Source: Neomesorhizobium albiziae
GTDB taxonomy: Bacteria; Pseudomonadota; Alphaproteobacteria; Rhizobiales; Rhizobiaceae
Direction of reading: 5' to 3'
DNA: 64,000 nt
Assembly (NCBI RefSeq): GCF_900114255.1
Contig: NZ_FOSL01000022.1
Coordinates: 21,696-85,695 of the forward strand
The notes below the pieces were generated by a model. The model was not told where the DNA came from, searched no databases, and saw only the letters and a program-made list of their open reading frames with translations. Of this stretch, positions 1 to 7,881 are shown one piece after another. The position numbers and the translations under genes were made by a program. Each line of letters starts with the position of its first letter. The stretch's first letter is position 1.

Positions 1-75
1 AAGAGTCGTCCGGAAAGCGTCAAGCGGCTACGTCGCCGAGCTAAGGCGGCGGCGCGCGTCGACCCGCTGGCCTGA
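1..75 (+). CDS. 3' end of an unidentified gene (partial)
   Basis: The window opens inside a frame that is open from base 1 and stops at a TGA at 73-75. It encodes about 24 residues, very rich in Arg, Lys and Ala. A basic tail is typical of many C-termini, but the fragment is too short to identify. It could also be a chance open frame; the only support is an uninterrupted frame ending 29 bases before the next gene. Confidence 0.3.
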   Translation, partial: KSRPESVKRLRRRAKAAARVDPLA

Positions 76-104
76 CAAAATCCTGCACTCATCAAAGAAG
101 GACA

Positions 105-587
105 ATGCACATGACCATGCTCATCAAGACGCTTGCCGCTGTCGCGGCTGGCACCGTGCTCGCCACGAGCGCCTTCGCCCAGACCGCGAGGGAGATCCGC
201 GGCGCTTCCCCGTACGTCGCCATCGAGAACGAACCTGCACCCAAGCTGATTGTGGATCCCCCGCTTCCGGAGGGGCTGGCTATAGGCGTCTACTGGGCCC
301 AGTACCGGGTGGAGAACCTGCGCATCGTACCCGTGTTCGGGGCCGGCGCCCTCCAAGTGTCTCCACGTATAGGACATCTGCACGTCATTGTCGACGACTT
401 GCCCTGGTGGTGGGCGGATGCGAGTGACAACAACACGGTCGACATAGCCGGTCTGCCGCCCGGCGAGCACAAGGTGAAGATCGCGTTGGTGGACGCTAAT
501 CACAACTTCATCCCCGGACAGGAGGTGACCCATACATTCACCGTGCCCGCCTCAGCGAAATCGACCCACGCCCATAACGGCAATTAG
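105..587 (+). CDS. Secreted DUF6130-like protein
   Basis: 160 residues. The first 25 form a classical signal peptide (MLIKTLAAVAAGTVLATSAFA then Q), so the mature protein is probably periplasmic. The rest looks like a small beta-sandwich, with HLHVIVDDLPWWW, then a PPGEHKVKIALVDANH stretch of the kind found in Ig-like DUF4399/DUF6130 proteins. An internal ATG at 111 starts closer to the signal-peptide charge cluster and is an equally good start. It lies alone, about 195 bases before an SDR gene in the same direction. The molecular role is unknown; the family name is from memory of the motif pattern. Confidence 0.7.
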   Translation: MHMTMLIKTLAAVAAGTVLATSAFAQTAREIRGASPYVAIENEPAPKLIVDPPLPEGLAIGVYWAQYRVENLRIVPVFGAGALQVSPRIGHLHVIVDDLPWWWADASDNNTVDIAGLPPGEHKVKIALVDANHNFIPGQEVTHTFTVPASAKSTHAHNGN

Positions 588-782
588 AGGTGATGTGCAG
601 CAGGGGGGCCGAGACATCTCATGAGCCCAGCCCCGAGAGGGATCGCCACCAACACCGACCAACCTCGATGCAAGCGCGAACCAACCAAGGCTGCCGGTAT
701 CAATGTCGTGGACCGTCTGAAGCGGACGTGACCGCAGCGCTTGAACAAATTCCATGCTGAAAAACAGTGAAGGAATAGACCT

Positions 783-1544
783 ATGCTCAAGAACAAGACG
801 GTGCTGATTACTGGTGGCGCTTCGGGAATCGGTTTGGCCTCTGCCAAGCTAATGTACGAGGCCGGCGCCCGAGTGGCGATTACCGGTAGAAACCAACCCA
901 AGCTGGACAAGGCACGCGCGGCCATCGGTGATGACCTGCTGACGCTCCAGGTAGACGCGCTTTCGACGGAAAGCCTGCGCAATATGGCGGCCCGGATCAA
1001 GGACGCGTTCGGCGGCCTGGATGTGTTCTTCGCCAATGCCGGCGTGGCATACACAACCCCACTTTCAGATGCGACCGAAGAAGCGTTCGATACCCTCATG
1101 GATACGAACGTCAAGTCGGTCTTCTTCTCGCTTCAGGCGGTGGAGCCGATCATGCGTGAGGGTGGTTCGGTCATTCTGAATACCGCATGGCTCAACCAGG
1201 TAGGCGCCCCTGGCCGCGCTGCGCTTTCGGCATCCAAGGCGGCGGTTCGTTCCTTCGCCCGGACATTCTCGGCGGAGCTGCGGCCGCGGCGGATCCGCGT
1301 CAATGCTGTGAGCCCCGGTCTTATCGATACACCCATTCTCAGGGGCGTCGGACAGTCGGAGTTCCCCGGTCAGACCGAGGCGGAGTTCAAGGACTACCTT
1401 GACGCGGCTGCGAAGCAGATTCCGTTCGGCCGGCTGGGTCGCCCCGAGGAAGTAGCAGCCGCCGTCCTTTTCCTTGCCAGCGACGCGTCAAACTACATGC
1501 TTGGCTCGGAACTGGTCGTGGATGGCGGCCTGGCTGAACTGTAG
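783..1544 (+). CDS. SDR-fold oxidoreductase lacking catalytic Ser/Tyr
   Basis: 253 residues, the normal length for a classical short-chain dehydrogenase/reductase. The cofactor motif TGGASGIG (residues 10-17), the NAG motif (85-87) and the C-terminal LFLASDASNYMLGSELVVDGG segment are intact. At the active site the usual YxxxK reads LSASK (Leu148, Lys152), and the upstream Ser position reads Ala135 in NTAWLNQVG. Two of three catalytic residues are therefore replaced while nucleotide binding looks preserved. It may act as a nucleotide-sensing or otherwise non-classical SDR. It is followed after 6 bases by a frame leading into an EamA transporter, so co-transcription is likely. Confidence 0.85.
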   Translation: MLKNKTVLITGGASGIGLASAKLMYEAGARVAITGRNQPKLDKARAAIGDDLLTLQVDALSTESLRNMAARIKDAFGGLDVFFANAGVAYTTPLSDATEEAFDTLMDTNVKSVFFSLQAVEPIMREGGSVILNTAWLNQVGAPGRAALSASKAAVRSFARTFSAELRPRRIRVNAVSPGLIDTPILRGVGQSEFPGQTEAEFKDYLDAAAKQIPFGRLGRPEEVAAAVLFLASDASNYMLGSELVVDGGLAEL

Positions 1545-1697
1545 GAGAAAGTGACGCTCGGCCTTCGCGTGGAACAACGTGCGAAGGCGAGCACCGAAGG
1601 AGCGGTGAAAGGTTTCATCAAAAAGGCCGCCCTAACAAAGCATCGCGAGCATGCACATTCTGATGGGTCCGCTCACGACAGCGCAAGGAAAACTGCC

Positions 1698-2645
1698 ATG
1701 CCTTCTAGCAGTGGGTCAGTTCGCCCTGGCCAGGATGCCAATGCATCGTCAATGCCTTGGCTGGTCTCCTGGTTGTTGCTGGGCCTGCTCGGCTTCATCT
1801 GGGGCACCAACTTCCTGTTCATGAAGATGGCAGTCGCCGTTGTGCCGCCGCTCGAAGTGGCGTGGCTGCGAACTATCTTCGGCGCGCTCCCGATCGCTGC
1901 CTTTGCCCTCGTACGAAGATCGCTGGCGAGAACCGACTGGCGCTTTGCGCATCATTTCGCTGCCATGGCGCTCCTCGCCAATGTCGGCCCATATGTCTTC
2001 TTTGTTATTGGTACGTCGCACCTTCCGTCCGGTGTTGCCGGGGTCATCAGCGGAGCTATTCCCTTCGTGACAGCAGCGATCGTTGCGATCGCGCTTCCCG
2101 CCGAGCGCCTGACCCAGGTCAGGGCGCTCGGCTTGGGGATCGGGTTTGCAGGTGTCCTTCTCGTTGCGCCGCTCGGCCGTGGAGCAGCCATGGCAGGCGG
2201 CGGCTCGCCGCTGATCGGGGTGGCTGCGATGTTAGCCGGATCGGTGAGCTACGCACTGGCTTTGGTCTATGCGCGGCGGTTCATGGTGTCGCTCGGCCTG
2301 GGTCCGGTCAAACTGGCGACCTACCAGATGCTGTTCGCAGTTGTTCTGCTGGCCCCCTTTGCAGCCCCGGGACACTGGAGTGAGCTGGCTGTCGAACCCG
2401 AGGCGCTGCTGGCGCTCGTCTTCGGGCTCGGCCTGGCCGGGACCGGGATCGCCTTCGTCATCTATTACCAGCTCATCCAGCTCCTGGGGGCATTAAAGGC
2501 CGCATCGGTTTATTACATTCCGCCGGTCGTCGCTCTCGTGGTTGGATGGGCATTCGCTGGTGAGACGATAACGCTTGTCCAAGCGATTGGCGCGACTCTC
2601 GTCATGGCAGGAATTTTCTTTGCAATCCGGGATAGAGCCGGGTGA
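1698..2645 (+). CDS. EamA/DMT-family inner-membrane transporter
   Basis: About 315 residues from the ATG chosen at 1698. An upstream in-frame GTG at 1551 would add 49 mostly polar residues that do not look like a transporter N-terminus. The protein has roughly ten hydrophobic segments in two EamA repeats. The first begins at WLLLGLLGFIWGTNFLFMKM; the second carries AGTGIAFVIYYQLIQLLGA and a GETITLVQAIGATLVMAGI ending typical of drug/metabolite exporters. The substrate cannot be read from sequence. It follows the SDR gene in the same direction and is the last gene before the IS110 element. Confidence 0.85.
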   Translation: MPSSSGSVRPGQDANASSMPWLVSWLLLGLLGFIWGTNFLFMKMAVAVVPPLEVAWLRTIFGALPIAAFALVRRSLARTDWRFAHHFAAMALLANVGPYVFFVIGTSHLPSGVAGVISGAIPFVTAAIVAIALPAERLTQVRALGLGIGFAGVLLVAPLGRGAAMAGGGSPLIGVAAMLAGSVSYALALVYARRFMVSLGLGPVKLATYQMLFAVVLLAPFAAPGHWSELAVEPEALLALVFGLGLAGTGIAFVIYYQLIQLLGALKAASVYYIPPVVALVVGWAFAGETITLVQAIGATLVMAGIFFAIRDRAG

Positions 2646-2779
2646 AATCCCTGCGCGTGCAACGTCGTTAAAGGGGCGGGAACTTGCCTTTGTCATCTAT
2701 CCTAGGAACGTCCGGGAAGGGTCAGATCACGTCGATGCTCCCATGGGCCTGAAGGTCCGCTTCTGATAATCCGAGCCTC

Positions 2780-4110
2780 GAAGCTGCCAGTCAGCATTTG
2801 ATGCGGTGGACGGCTCTCCTCCGCCTTGCGGCTATGGTCGCGGGGCCAGAGTTGGAAGGAGAGCTGAGATGGAGAACGTTACGACGATTGGTCTGGATAT
2901 CGCGAAGTCAGTGTTTCAAGTGCACGGCGTGGATGCTGTGGGCGCGGTGGTCATCCGAAGGAAGCTGACCCGTGGGCGGGTCCTCGGGTTCTTCGAGAAG
3001 CTGCCCCGATGTCTCGTGGGGATCGAGGCATGCAGCTCCTCGCACTATTGGGCGAGAGAACTGATCACACGAGGTCATGACGTGCGGCTGCTGCCGGCAC
3101 AGTACGTGAAGCCCTATTTGAAGCGGCAGAAGAACGATGCGGCCGATGCAGAGGCCATCTGCGAGGCGGTGACCCGGCCGACGATGCGTTTTGTGCCGGT
3201 GAAGACGCCCGAGCAGCAGAGCGTGATGATGTTGCACCGGGTTCGGCTGATGCTCAACCGCCAGCGCACGCAGGTATCGAACGCGTTACGGGCCCATCTG
3301 TCCGAGTTCGGGGTCGTGGCGCCGATCGGGCGGAACGGAATCGAGCAACTGCTTGTCGTCATCAACGACGATAATGACACGAGGATACCGGCCGACGCGC
3401 GACTCTGCCTGCGGATGCTGGAGGCGCAGCTCAGGGTCGTGAAGGAGCAAATCCTCGAGAACGACCGAAGGGTCCGGGCGAGTGCGCGAGAGACCGAGCT
3501 TGGTCGCAGGTTGATGGAGATCCCCGGCGTGGGTCCGCTGCTGGCGAGTGCATTCGTCGCGACTGTCGCCGATGCGCACGTATTCAAGTCGGGGCGCTGT
3601 CTGTCGGCCTGGATTGGACTCGTGCCGAAGCAAAATTCAAGCGGGGGCAAGGAGAAGCTCGGCAGCATCTCCAAAGCCGGCAATCGCTATCTGCGCCAGA
3701 TGCTTGTGGTCGGCGCGATGGCGGTGATCCGCCATGCAGAGCGGAACGGGACCAGGCGGCCATGGCTCGTGCAGTTGATGGCGCGGCGAACGACCAAGGT
3801 TGCGGCGGTTGCACTCGCCAACAAGACCGCCCGGATGGTCTGGGCACTGATGACCAGCGGTGAGCGCTACAGGGAGCCGATCATCGCATAGAACGAGACA
3901 AGGCGCGCGATCGCCGACGAGGTTGGAAAGGGCGGACAGGAGCTAATGCACAAAGCCGGTTGATACCGCCGGATCGGGAGAACCCAATTGGGCCGTGCAC
4001 TTCGAGTGCGAGCTTTCGATCGGGACCTGAGCCGCGCGAATGGCATTATGGCCAGCGGCGCATGAAATGCCGCACCTACAGGTCGGATACATGGCCGCAC
4101 CAACCAGCAA
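2780..4110 (+). mobile_element. IS110-family insertion sequence (ends approximate)
   Basis: The element is defined by its DEDD transposase at 2869-3891. IS110-family elements usually lack terminal inverted repeats and target duplications, so the ends given are estimates: the left end lies after the EamA gene and the right end includes about 200 non-coding bases after the transposase. In this family one non-coding end carries the bridge RNA that pairs with target and donor DNA (established for IS110 elements). Which end holds it here was not determined. Confidence 0.5.
2869..3891 (+). CDS. IS110-family transposase (DEDD)
   Basis: 340 residues, full length for the family. The N-terminal RuvC-like DEDD domain shows IGLDIAKSVFQVHG (Asp10), CLVGIEACSSSHYW (Glu53) and KRQKNDAADAEAI (Asp90, Asp93). 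The C-terminal Tnp_20 domain shows IPGVGPLLASAF, then SSGGKEKLGSISKAGNRYLR, which includes the Ser region used in catalysis. The ATG at 2869 was chosen over an upstream GTG at 2806 because GGAAGGAGAG lies directly before it. No frameshift or internal stop is visible, so the enzyme looks intact and possibly active. Confidence 0.93.
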   Translation: MENVTTIGLDIAKSVFQVHGVDAVGAVVIRRKLTRGRVLGFFEKLPRCLVGIEACSSSHYWARELITRGHDVRLLPAQYVKPYLKRQKNDAADAEAICEAVTRPTMRFVPVKTPEQQSVMMLHRVRLMLNRQRTQVSNALRAHLSEFGVVAPIGRNGIEQLLVVINDDNDTRIPADARLCLRMLEAQLRVVKEQILENDRRVRASARETELGRRLMEIPGVGPLLASAFVATVADAHVFKSGRCLSAWIGLVPKQNSSGGKEKLGSISKAGNRYLRQMLVVGAMAVIRHAERNGTRRPWLVQLMARRTTKVAAVALANKTARMVWALMTSGERYREPIIA

Positions 4111-4400
4111 CGCAAATGCTCAAATAACCCTTGCCAACGGAGAGCCGTCCATACACGGCCCAAAGGCCGCCGGTCAGCAATGCGCCTCGTTTCGAACCTT
4201 CACGTCTGCATCTCGCCTCCTGAAAGCCGACTTCGTCGTGCAGGTTACGGATCATCTCGATCCGAGAGACCGCGTCGGCGGGTGGAACTATCGGAAAGAC
4301 CGAGCACGGCATGAACATGCAGACTGGTTTGCCGTCATCTCCAGCCGCAATGTCGCTGATCGCGCTCAGGACCGCGCACTGCTCGGCAACGGGAACTTAA
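3892..4400. other. Non-coding stretch: IS110 3' flank and unassigned DNA
   Basis: About the first 200 bases after the transposase stop probably belong to the element's non-coding end. Open frames exist on both strands (a plus frame to 4453, a minus frame 4076-4318), but none shows a recognisable domain, clear ribosome-binding site or convincing composition. No tRNA or other RNA gene was recognised. Confidence 0.4.
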
Positions 4401-4562
4401 TCACTCTTCGATCTTTATCGGCTTCAAGCCGCGGCGCTCCGCATACTCAATAAGAGCAACCTCGATCACTGCCGTCATTGAACGCCGGTCAACTTCCGCA
4501 AGTTTCTGCGCCAACGCTAAGATCGCCGGATCGAGGCGGGTTGTGAACGGCTTTTTCGTCAT
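4401..4562 (-). CDS. Small ribbon-helix-helix-type protein (53 aa)
   Basis: 53 residues, beginning MTKKPFTTRLDPAILALAQK and ending RGLKPIKIEE. The pattern of a short basic beta strand (FTTRLD), a first helix (PAILALAQKLAEVDR), a turn with RS, and a second helix (MTAVIEVALIEYAERRG) fits the Arc/MetJ/CopG fold used by plasmid copy-number repressors and antitoxins. Its start lies 44 bases from a perfect 14-bp inverted repeat and 77 bases from a second one, which could be its operators. No toxin-like gene is evident downstream on its strand. It could be a stand-alone repressor or an orphan antitoxin. Confidence 0.65.
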   Translation of the reverse strand: MTKKPFTTRLDPAILALAQKLAEVDRRSMTAVIEVALIEYAERRGLKPIKIEE

Positions 4563-4606
4563 TTCCACTCAGTGCTTGAACTTCGCGCGCGGCTGTGCAT
4601 AGATAC

Positions 4607-4636
4607 GCACGTGCAAAGCAAGTGCTTTGCACGTGC
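4607..4636. promoter_or_regulatory. Perfect 14-bp inverted repeat, 2-nt spacer
   Basis: The left arm GCACGTGCAAAGCA is followed by AG and then the exact reverse complement TGCTTTGCACGTGC. A 30-bp near-continuous palindrome next to a ribbon-helix-helix gene is the expected form of an autoregulatory operator. It lies between that gene (minus strand) and the hypothetical operon starting near 4773 (plus strand), so it could control both. Confidence 0.6.
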
Positions 4637-4639
4637 AAC

Positions 4640-4673
4640 GGCTAATCAGAACGCAGCAACGCTCTGATTAGCC
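4640..4673. promoter_or_regulatory. Perfect 11-bp inverted repeat, 12-nt loop
   Basis: GGCTAATCAGA at 4640-4650 pairs exactly with TCTGATTAGCC at 4663-4673, leaving a 12-nt loop. It has no T-tract and is therefore unlikely to be an intrinsic terminator. It may be a second operator or an RNA hairpin in the leader of the downstream plus-strand operon. Confidence 0.5.
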
Positions 4674-4772
4674 TGACCAAACCCAAGCTGGTTGGAGCTC
4701 GGATCATGGCTGATTCCGACAATACCACGACTTTGCCTTTCGTCACGTGTGGACGGAAGGCAAGGAACTGTC

Positions 4773-5426
4773 GTGCCTGCGATTGAGCAAACCTCAGGTC
4801 GGATGCAAAAGAACGGGAAGGGTACAGTAGCCGATCCCGCTCTTGTTCTGTCTCAGGCCTGGGTAGAAGCCCATGCCCAGACCTTGGTGCTTTGCCTTCG
4901 ACAGCAGCAGTTCGAAGCCGAGCTCGCCCTCAGCGTCGGCTTTCCTTCCGCCAACATCGTTTTGCCGGACAGCAGTGAACGCGACGTGTCTTCCTTGGAG
5001 GATTTAGAAGACGTCTCGGCTCCGACGACTATCGATGAGATAAGCCGGACTGAAGCGGCCAAAGCATCAGCCGAGCATTGGGCGCGATGGCGGGCGAAAG
5101 ATGCCGACCTTGGCTATTCGGCGACGAAAGAGGCCGAGCAGCAGGCTGCCGATAAAGAGCAGCTTCTTCTCGATGAGTTGGCAAGGACGCCAGCCAGCAC
5201 CATGGCGGGTGCGATCGCCAAGCTTTCGGTGGTCTTGCGGGAAATTGAAGACAACCACGATGCTTCGGATTTTCCCCTGCCGCACATCCGTTCCGTCTTG
5301 GAGGACCTGACACGGGTCACCCATCACAACGCGCCTGAAGGATTCCGGCCTTCATCCGATGCTGAGCATCATGGGACCAGGGACATGCCCGTTGCTGAAC
5401 GCGGCACATCAGGAGGCAAAAAATGA
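4773..5426 (+). CDS. Conserved hypothetical protein, rhizobial type
   Basis: 217 residues from the GTG at 4773, preceded by AAGGAAC; the ATG at 4803 is an alternative and an upstream TTG at 4692 looks too early. The N-terminal half has a helical segment (LSQAWVEAHAQTLVLCLRQQ) and a variable acidic middle. The C-terminal half (AEQQAADKEQLLLDELARTP, then TMAGAIAKLSVVLREIEDN and FPLPHIRSVLEDLTRV) resembles a repeatedly seen family of uncharacterised Rhizobiales proteins. There are no membrane segments or catalytic motifs. Its stop overlaps the next start as ATGA, implying translational coupling. Function unknown. Confidence 0.6.
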   Translation: MPAIEQTSGRMQKNGKGTVADPALVLSQAWVEAHAQTLVLCLRQQQFEAELALSVGFPSANIVLPDSSERDVSSLEDLEDVSAPTTIDEISRTEAAKASAEHWARWRAKDADLGYSATKEAEQQAADKEQLLLDELARTPASTMAGAIAKLSVVLREIEDNHDASDFPLPHIRSVLEDLTRVTHHNAPEGFRPSSDAEHHGTRDMPVAERGTSGGKK

Positions 5427-5764
5427 AGAGCAAGCCTCTTTCCAACGAACACGCGGTACGCAGGCATCCTGCCCAAGACGGCGCACGCCTGGAAGCACCG
5501 GGCGAGGATTTTGCCGGACGGATGACTGATGAGGCACACCGTTGTGCCAGGGAACTCTCGGCGTCCGCGCCGTTTGAGAAGGATGGCAAAGCCATGCCAG
5601 TCGGGGCGGGGGCAGAGGCGCTGGCTGCGGTGATGAACAAGCGGTTTGGCGAGATGGCTCCCACAGTCACGGCCTGGTGCGCAATGCTTGCCTGGAGCGA
5701 AGGCACCGATGCGAGCTACCGAATGTGGACAGACGTCTTCAAGACCGTGCGTGCCGCGCGGTAA
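5423..5764 (+). CDS. Hypothetical protein coupled to upstream gene
   Basis: 113 residues. It starts inside the stop of the preceding gene (ATGA at 5423-5426), with GGAGG 10 bases upstream. The N-terminal third is polar; the C-terminal part (AEALAAVMNKRFGEMAPTVT, AWCAMLAWSEGTDASYRMW) is predicted helical. No known motif was recognised. Because it is coupled to an equally uncharacterised neighbour, the two products probably act together. Confidence 0.5.
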   Translation: MKSKPLSNEHAVRRHPAQDGARLEAPGEDFAGRMTDEAHRCARELSASAPFEKDGKAMPVGAGAEALAAVMNKRFGEMAPTVTAWCAMLAWSEGTDASYRMWTDVFKTVRAAR

Positions 5765-6258
5765 CCAAGGTCGTGACGATCGGTGCCGCCGAGACATCTT
5801 TGCAGCGTCCCGGTTCCTGCCAACGTCAATCCTGAAATTCAGGGATACCGCCCCGTTCTTCGTCGACTTAGAAACCCTGTGCAAAACAACAGGACCAAGG
5901 CCGATGATACGGATTTCGCGCAGCGGCGCGGCGCAAGCGCATGCGATTTCGTCAAGACGATCCGCAAATGTCGTGACTTGCAAATTCTTGCGCCGGACCG
6001 CGCTCAGTCAGCGTGACTTCGTAGACACCCACACTGCCGGCGGCAATGCCAACTGGGGTCGATGAAAAAATCGCCAGCGCAAGGGCCTGATTTTCGCTGC
6101 CAGCCCTGACCGATCCGCGTTCAACTGTAGCACCGGATCCGATGCCCAATATCGCGGTTGATATTTCGATGAAGCGGCAGCCGCGTCCGATCCGACGATC
6201 TCATTGCCAGCCAACACAACGGCAGGACGCTCTCCTTCCCGCTGTAAGTCACGCGCCA
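5765..6258. other. No confident gene; possible decayed minus-strand ORF
   Basis: No frame is convincing. On the minus strand, two overlapping frames (about 6008-6260 and 5952-6170) each hold protein-like stretches, such as ERPAVVLAGNEIVGSDAAAA and SENQALALAIFSSTPVGIAA. This would fit one gene broken by a frameshift near 6150. I cannot name the family. Confidence 0.25.
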
Positions 6259-6623
6259 TGTTAAAATTCAAGTCAAGCACCCCGAAGAGAATCGCGACCC
6301 ATCGGCGTCGCCGTTGCCAGACGTTGGCCCTGATCGCTGCTTCGCAGGCTCGCAACGGTGGCTGGCTGACAACGCGCAGCCTTGAGATCAGGCTTTTCGT
6401 GGCACGATTGTTGGAACGGCGCGCGACGCGTCGATTGGTCAATGCCGTGCCAGGAAGCAGCGAGGAAGCCAGGGAAAAGCTTCAGTACATGATTGCCTTC
6501 CTGATCGCGGACGGAGACGATGTTCAGCCCGGAGACATCGAAAAGGTAACTGATACGCTGAGACAATTTCGTTTCGACATCCGCGCACACCTCAATCGAG
6601 ATATTCTTTCAAAATATTTATAA
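6259..6623 (+). CDS. Hypothetical small basic protein
   Basis: About 121 residues from the ATG at 6259; an ATG at 6204 is an alternative. The N-terminus is strongly basic (RIATHRRRRCQTLALIAAS), followed by amphipathic helices (LEIRLFVARLLERRATRR, SEEAREKLQYMIAFLIADG) and an ending GDIEKVTDTLRQFRFDIRAH. There is no signal peptide or known domain. The basic helical character would suit nucleic-acid binding, but that is only a guess. An antisense frame overlaps the first half, so the assignment is tentative. Confidence 0.4.
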
Positions 6624-6976
6624 GAGTCGCGCGCCGACGACGGACCACGCCAGCGGGGCAAACGGAGAGTCGATCGTCGACTTCGTTCGCTGTTACTATC
6701 TTGGGTTCGACAAATATCCAGCCTTGTTCGCAGTGCTACAGAGGCGATTGAACGCGGGGGCGCTCGCGAAGGGGATGCGGCGAAGTTAGTCGCTTGAACA
6801 CCGCGCCAGCGTGCGCCACTATGCCGTGCCGTCCGCCCGAACAGTGACGGCATGCCGCCTCGCCGACATCAACACTCCTCAACTGCGGCGGGGCGGCACA
6901 CCTCAATCGATTGACTGTCTGTCGTTGCTCCTTGGATTGGGCTCGTCTGTTAAACGGACGCGGTGGTCAACCGTCA
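6624..6976. other. Stretch without a recognisable gene
   Basis: About 350 bases follow the basic hypothetical gene. Only short, poorly supported frames are present on either strand. No terminator hairpin, tRNA or repeat was recognised. Confidence 0.4.
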
Positions 6977-7168
6977 TCAGGCTTCATCGCACCAAGTGAC
7001 GCTGCCCGCCTTCTGACGACGCTTTTCATAGCAAGCAAGCTGGTCGAACCTTAGGTGCAGGAGTTCGGCTTCACTGTTTTCGGACGTGGCTTCGGAGACA
7101 TTCGCGTCGTATTCGAGGGCGTAAATTTCGATCCGGCCAGGGATTGGACAGAAGCCACAATAAGACAC
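6977..7168 (-). CDS. Possible small protein at end of SNase-like operon
   Basis: 63 residues from a GTG start, beginning MSYCGFCPIPGRIEIYALEY and containing LLHLRFDQLACYEKRRQKAG. It begins 20 bases after the third SNase-like gene on the same strand, so it could be the last gene of that operon. It has an uncommon start codon and only a weak AAGAG upstream. It has no recognisable domain. It may be a chance frame. Confidence 0.3.
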   Translation of the reverse strand: MSYCGFCPIPGRIEIYALEYDANVSEATSENSEAELLHLRFDQLACYEKRRQKAGSVTWCDEA

Positions 7169-7188
7169 TTAAATCGCTCTTTCGACAC

Positions 7189-7881
7189 CTATCGATCGAC
7201 GTGCCTCGGCCTGTTCCTGGCATCCGCGAAGGGCGGGGAAATCTCACTCTCCCGCTCGGCAAGCAGGTTGAAGTCCGCTATCGGCTTTCTGGACAATGTC
7301 CGGTCGATCGCTTTGCGGCGCCACTCGTCCATGTCGAGCACATAGGTTGCCCACATGCCGTGGCGGGCGCTCTTCGCGCGGTCCTGCCAGACCAAATACG
7401 CCTGAGGGGAAGCCGTCGTGGTCCGCGCCCAGCCGACGCGCAGCATGTCGATCGCGAGATCGCGGCCCTTCGCGACGCAACGTCCGACAAGGGCACTGGC
7501 CTCAGCGGAAGCGCTGATCGTACAGGTGACCCGGTTGTTGCCGAGCGAGCGTTTCAGCCACGCCTTTGCCAATGGACCGCAAGGCACAGGCTTCGGCATC
7601 GTGGTTTTGCCGTGTCGCGTCGGGTCGTAGGACCATTGCGGCACCGCGCAAGCGTCAATGCCGGCGAGCCTGACTGACCTGGCTTGCTCGGAAAACCACA
7701 GCGTGCGGCCGTCGATGACGGATGGGTGTCCGGAGATCGCCGACAGGGCAGCACCTGGATCAGACCTGGGAGACGGCGTCGCCTTTGAGTCGCGTTGCTG
7801 CATCATATCCGCCGCCGCTCCGGCCGAGGGCAAGGCCACCACCAAAAGGACCATGAGGCTGCCCTCGACTGAACGTTTCAT
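7189..7881 (-). CDS. Secreted SNase-like (thermonuclease/ExoI-like) protein 3
   Basis: 230 residues from the ATG at 7881, chosen because it gives a signal peptide (MKRSVEGSLMVLLVVALPSAGAAA) and overlaps the previous stop as ATGA. The staphylococcal-nuclease fold is suggested by GHPSVIDGRTLWF, then SVRLAGIDACAVPQ, and a distal SARHGMWATYVLDMDEW. Compared with the nuclease active site, an Arg (VRL) and an Asp (GID) are kept. The DGDT Asp is Arg and the position of the catalytic Glu is not acidic, so nuclease activity is doubtful. It is the third in a run of three related genes. Confidence 0.7.
   Translation of the reverse strand: MKRSVEGSLMVLLVVALPSAGAAADMMQQRDSKATPSPRSDPGAALSAISGHPSVIDGRTLWFSEQARSVRLAGIDACAVPQWSYDPTRHGKTTMPKPVPCGPLAKAWLKRSLGNNRVTCTISASAEASALVGRCVAKGRDLAIDMLRVGWARTTTASPQAYLVWQDRAKSARHGMWATYVLDMDEWRRKAIDRTLSRKPIADFNLLAERESEISPPFADARNRPRHVDR

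Noticed and set aside
1551..1697. Upstream GTG start for the EamA transporter
   Set aside because: The added 49 residues are polar and lack transporter character; the ATG at 1698 fits the family length.
4076..4318. Minus-strand frame downstream of the RHH gene as a toxin partner
   Set aside because: It matches no known toxin fold by eye, has no clear ribosome-binding site and is separated from the RHH stop by 82 bases.
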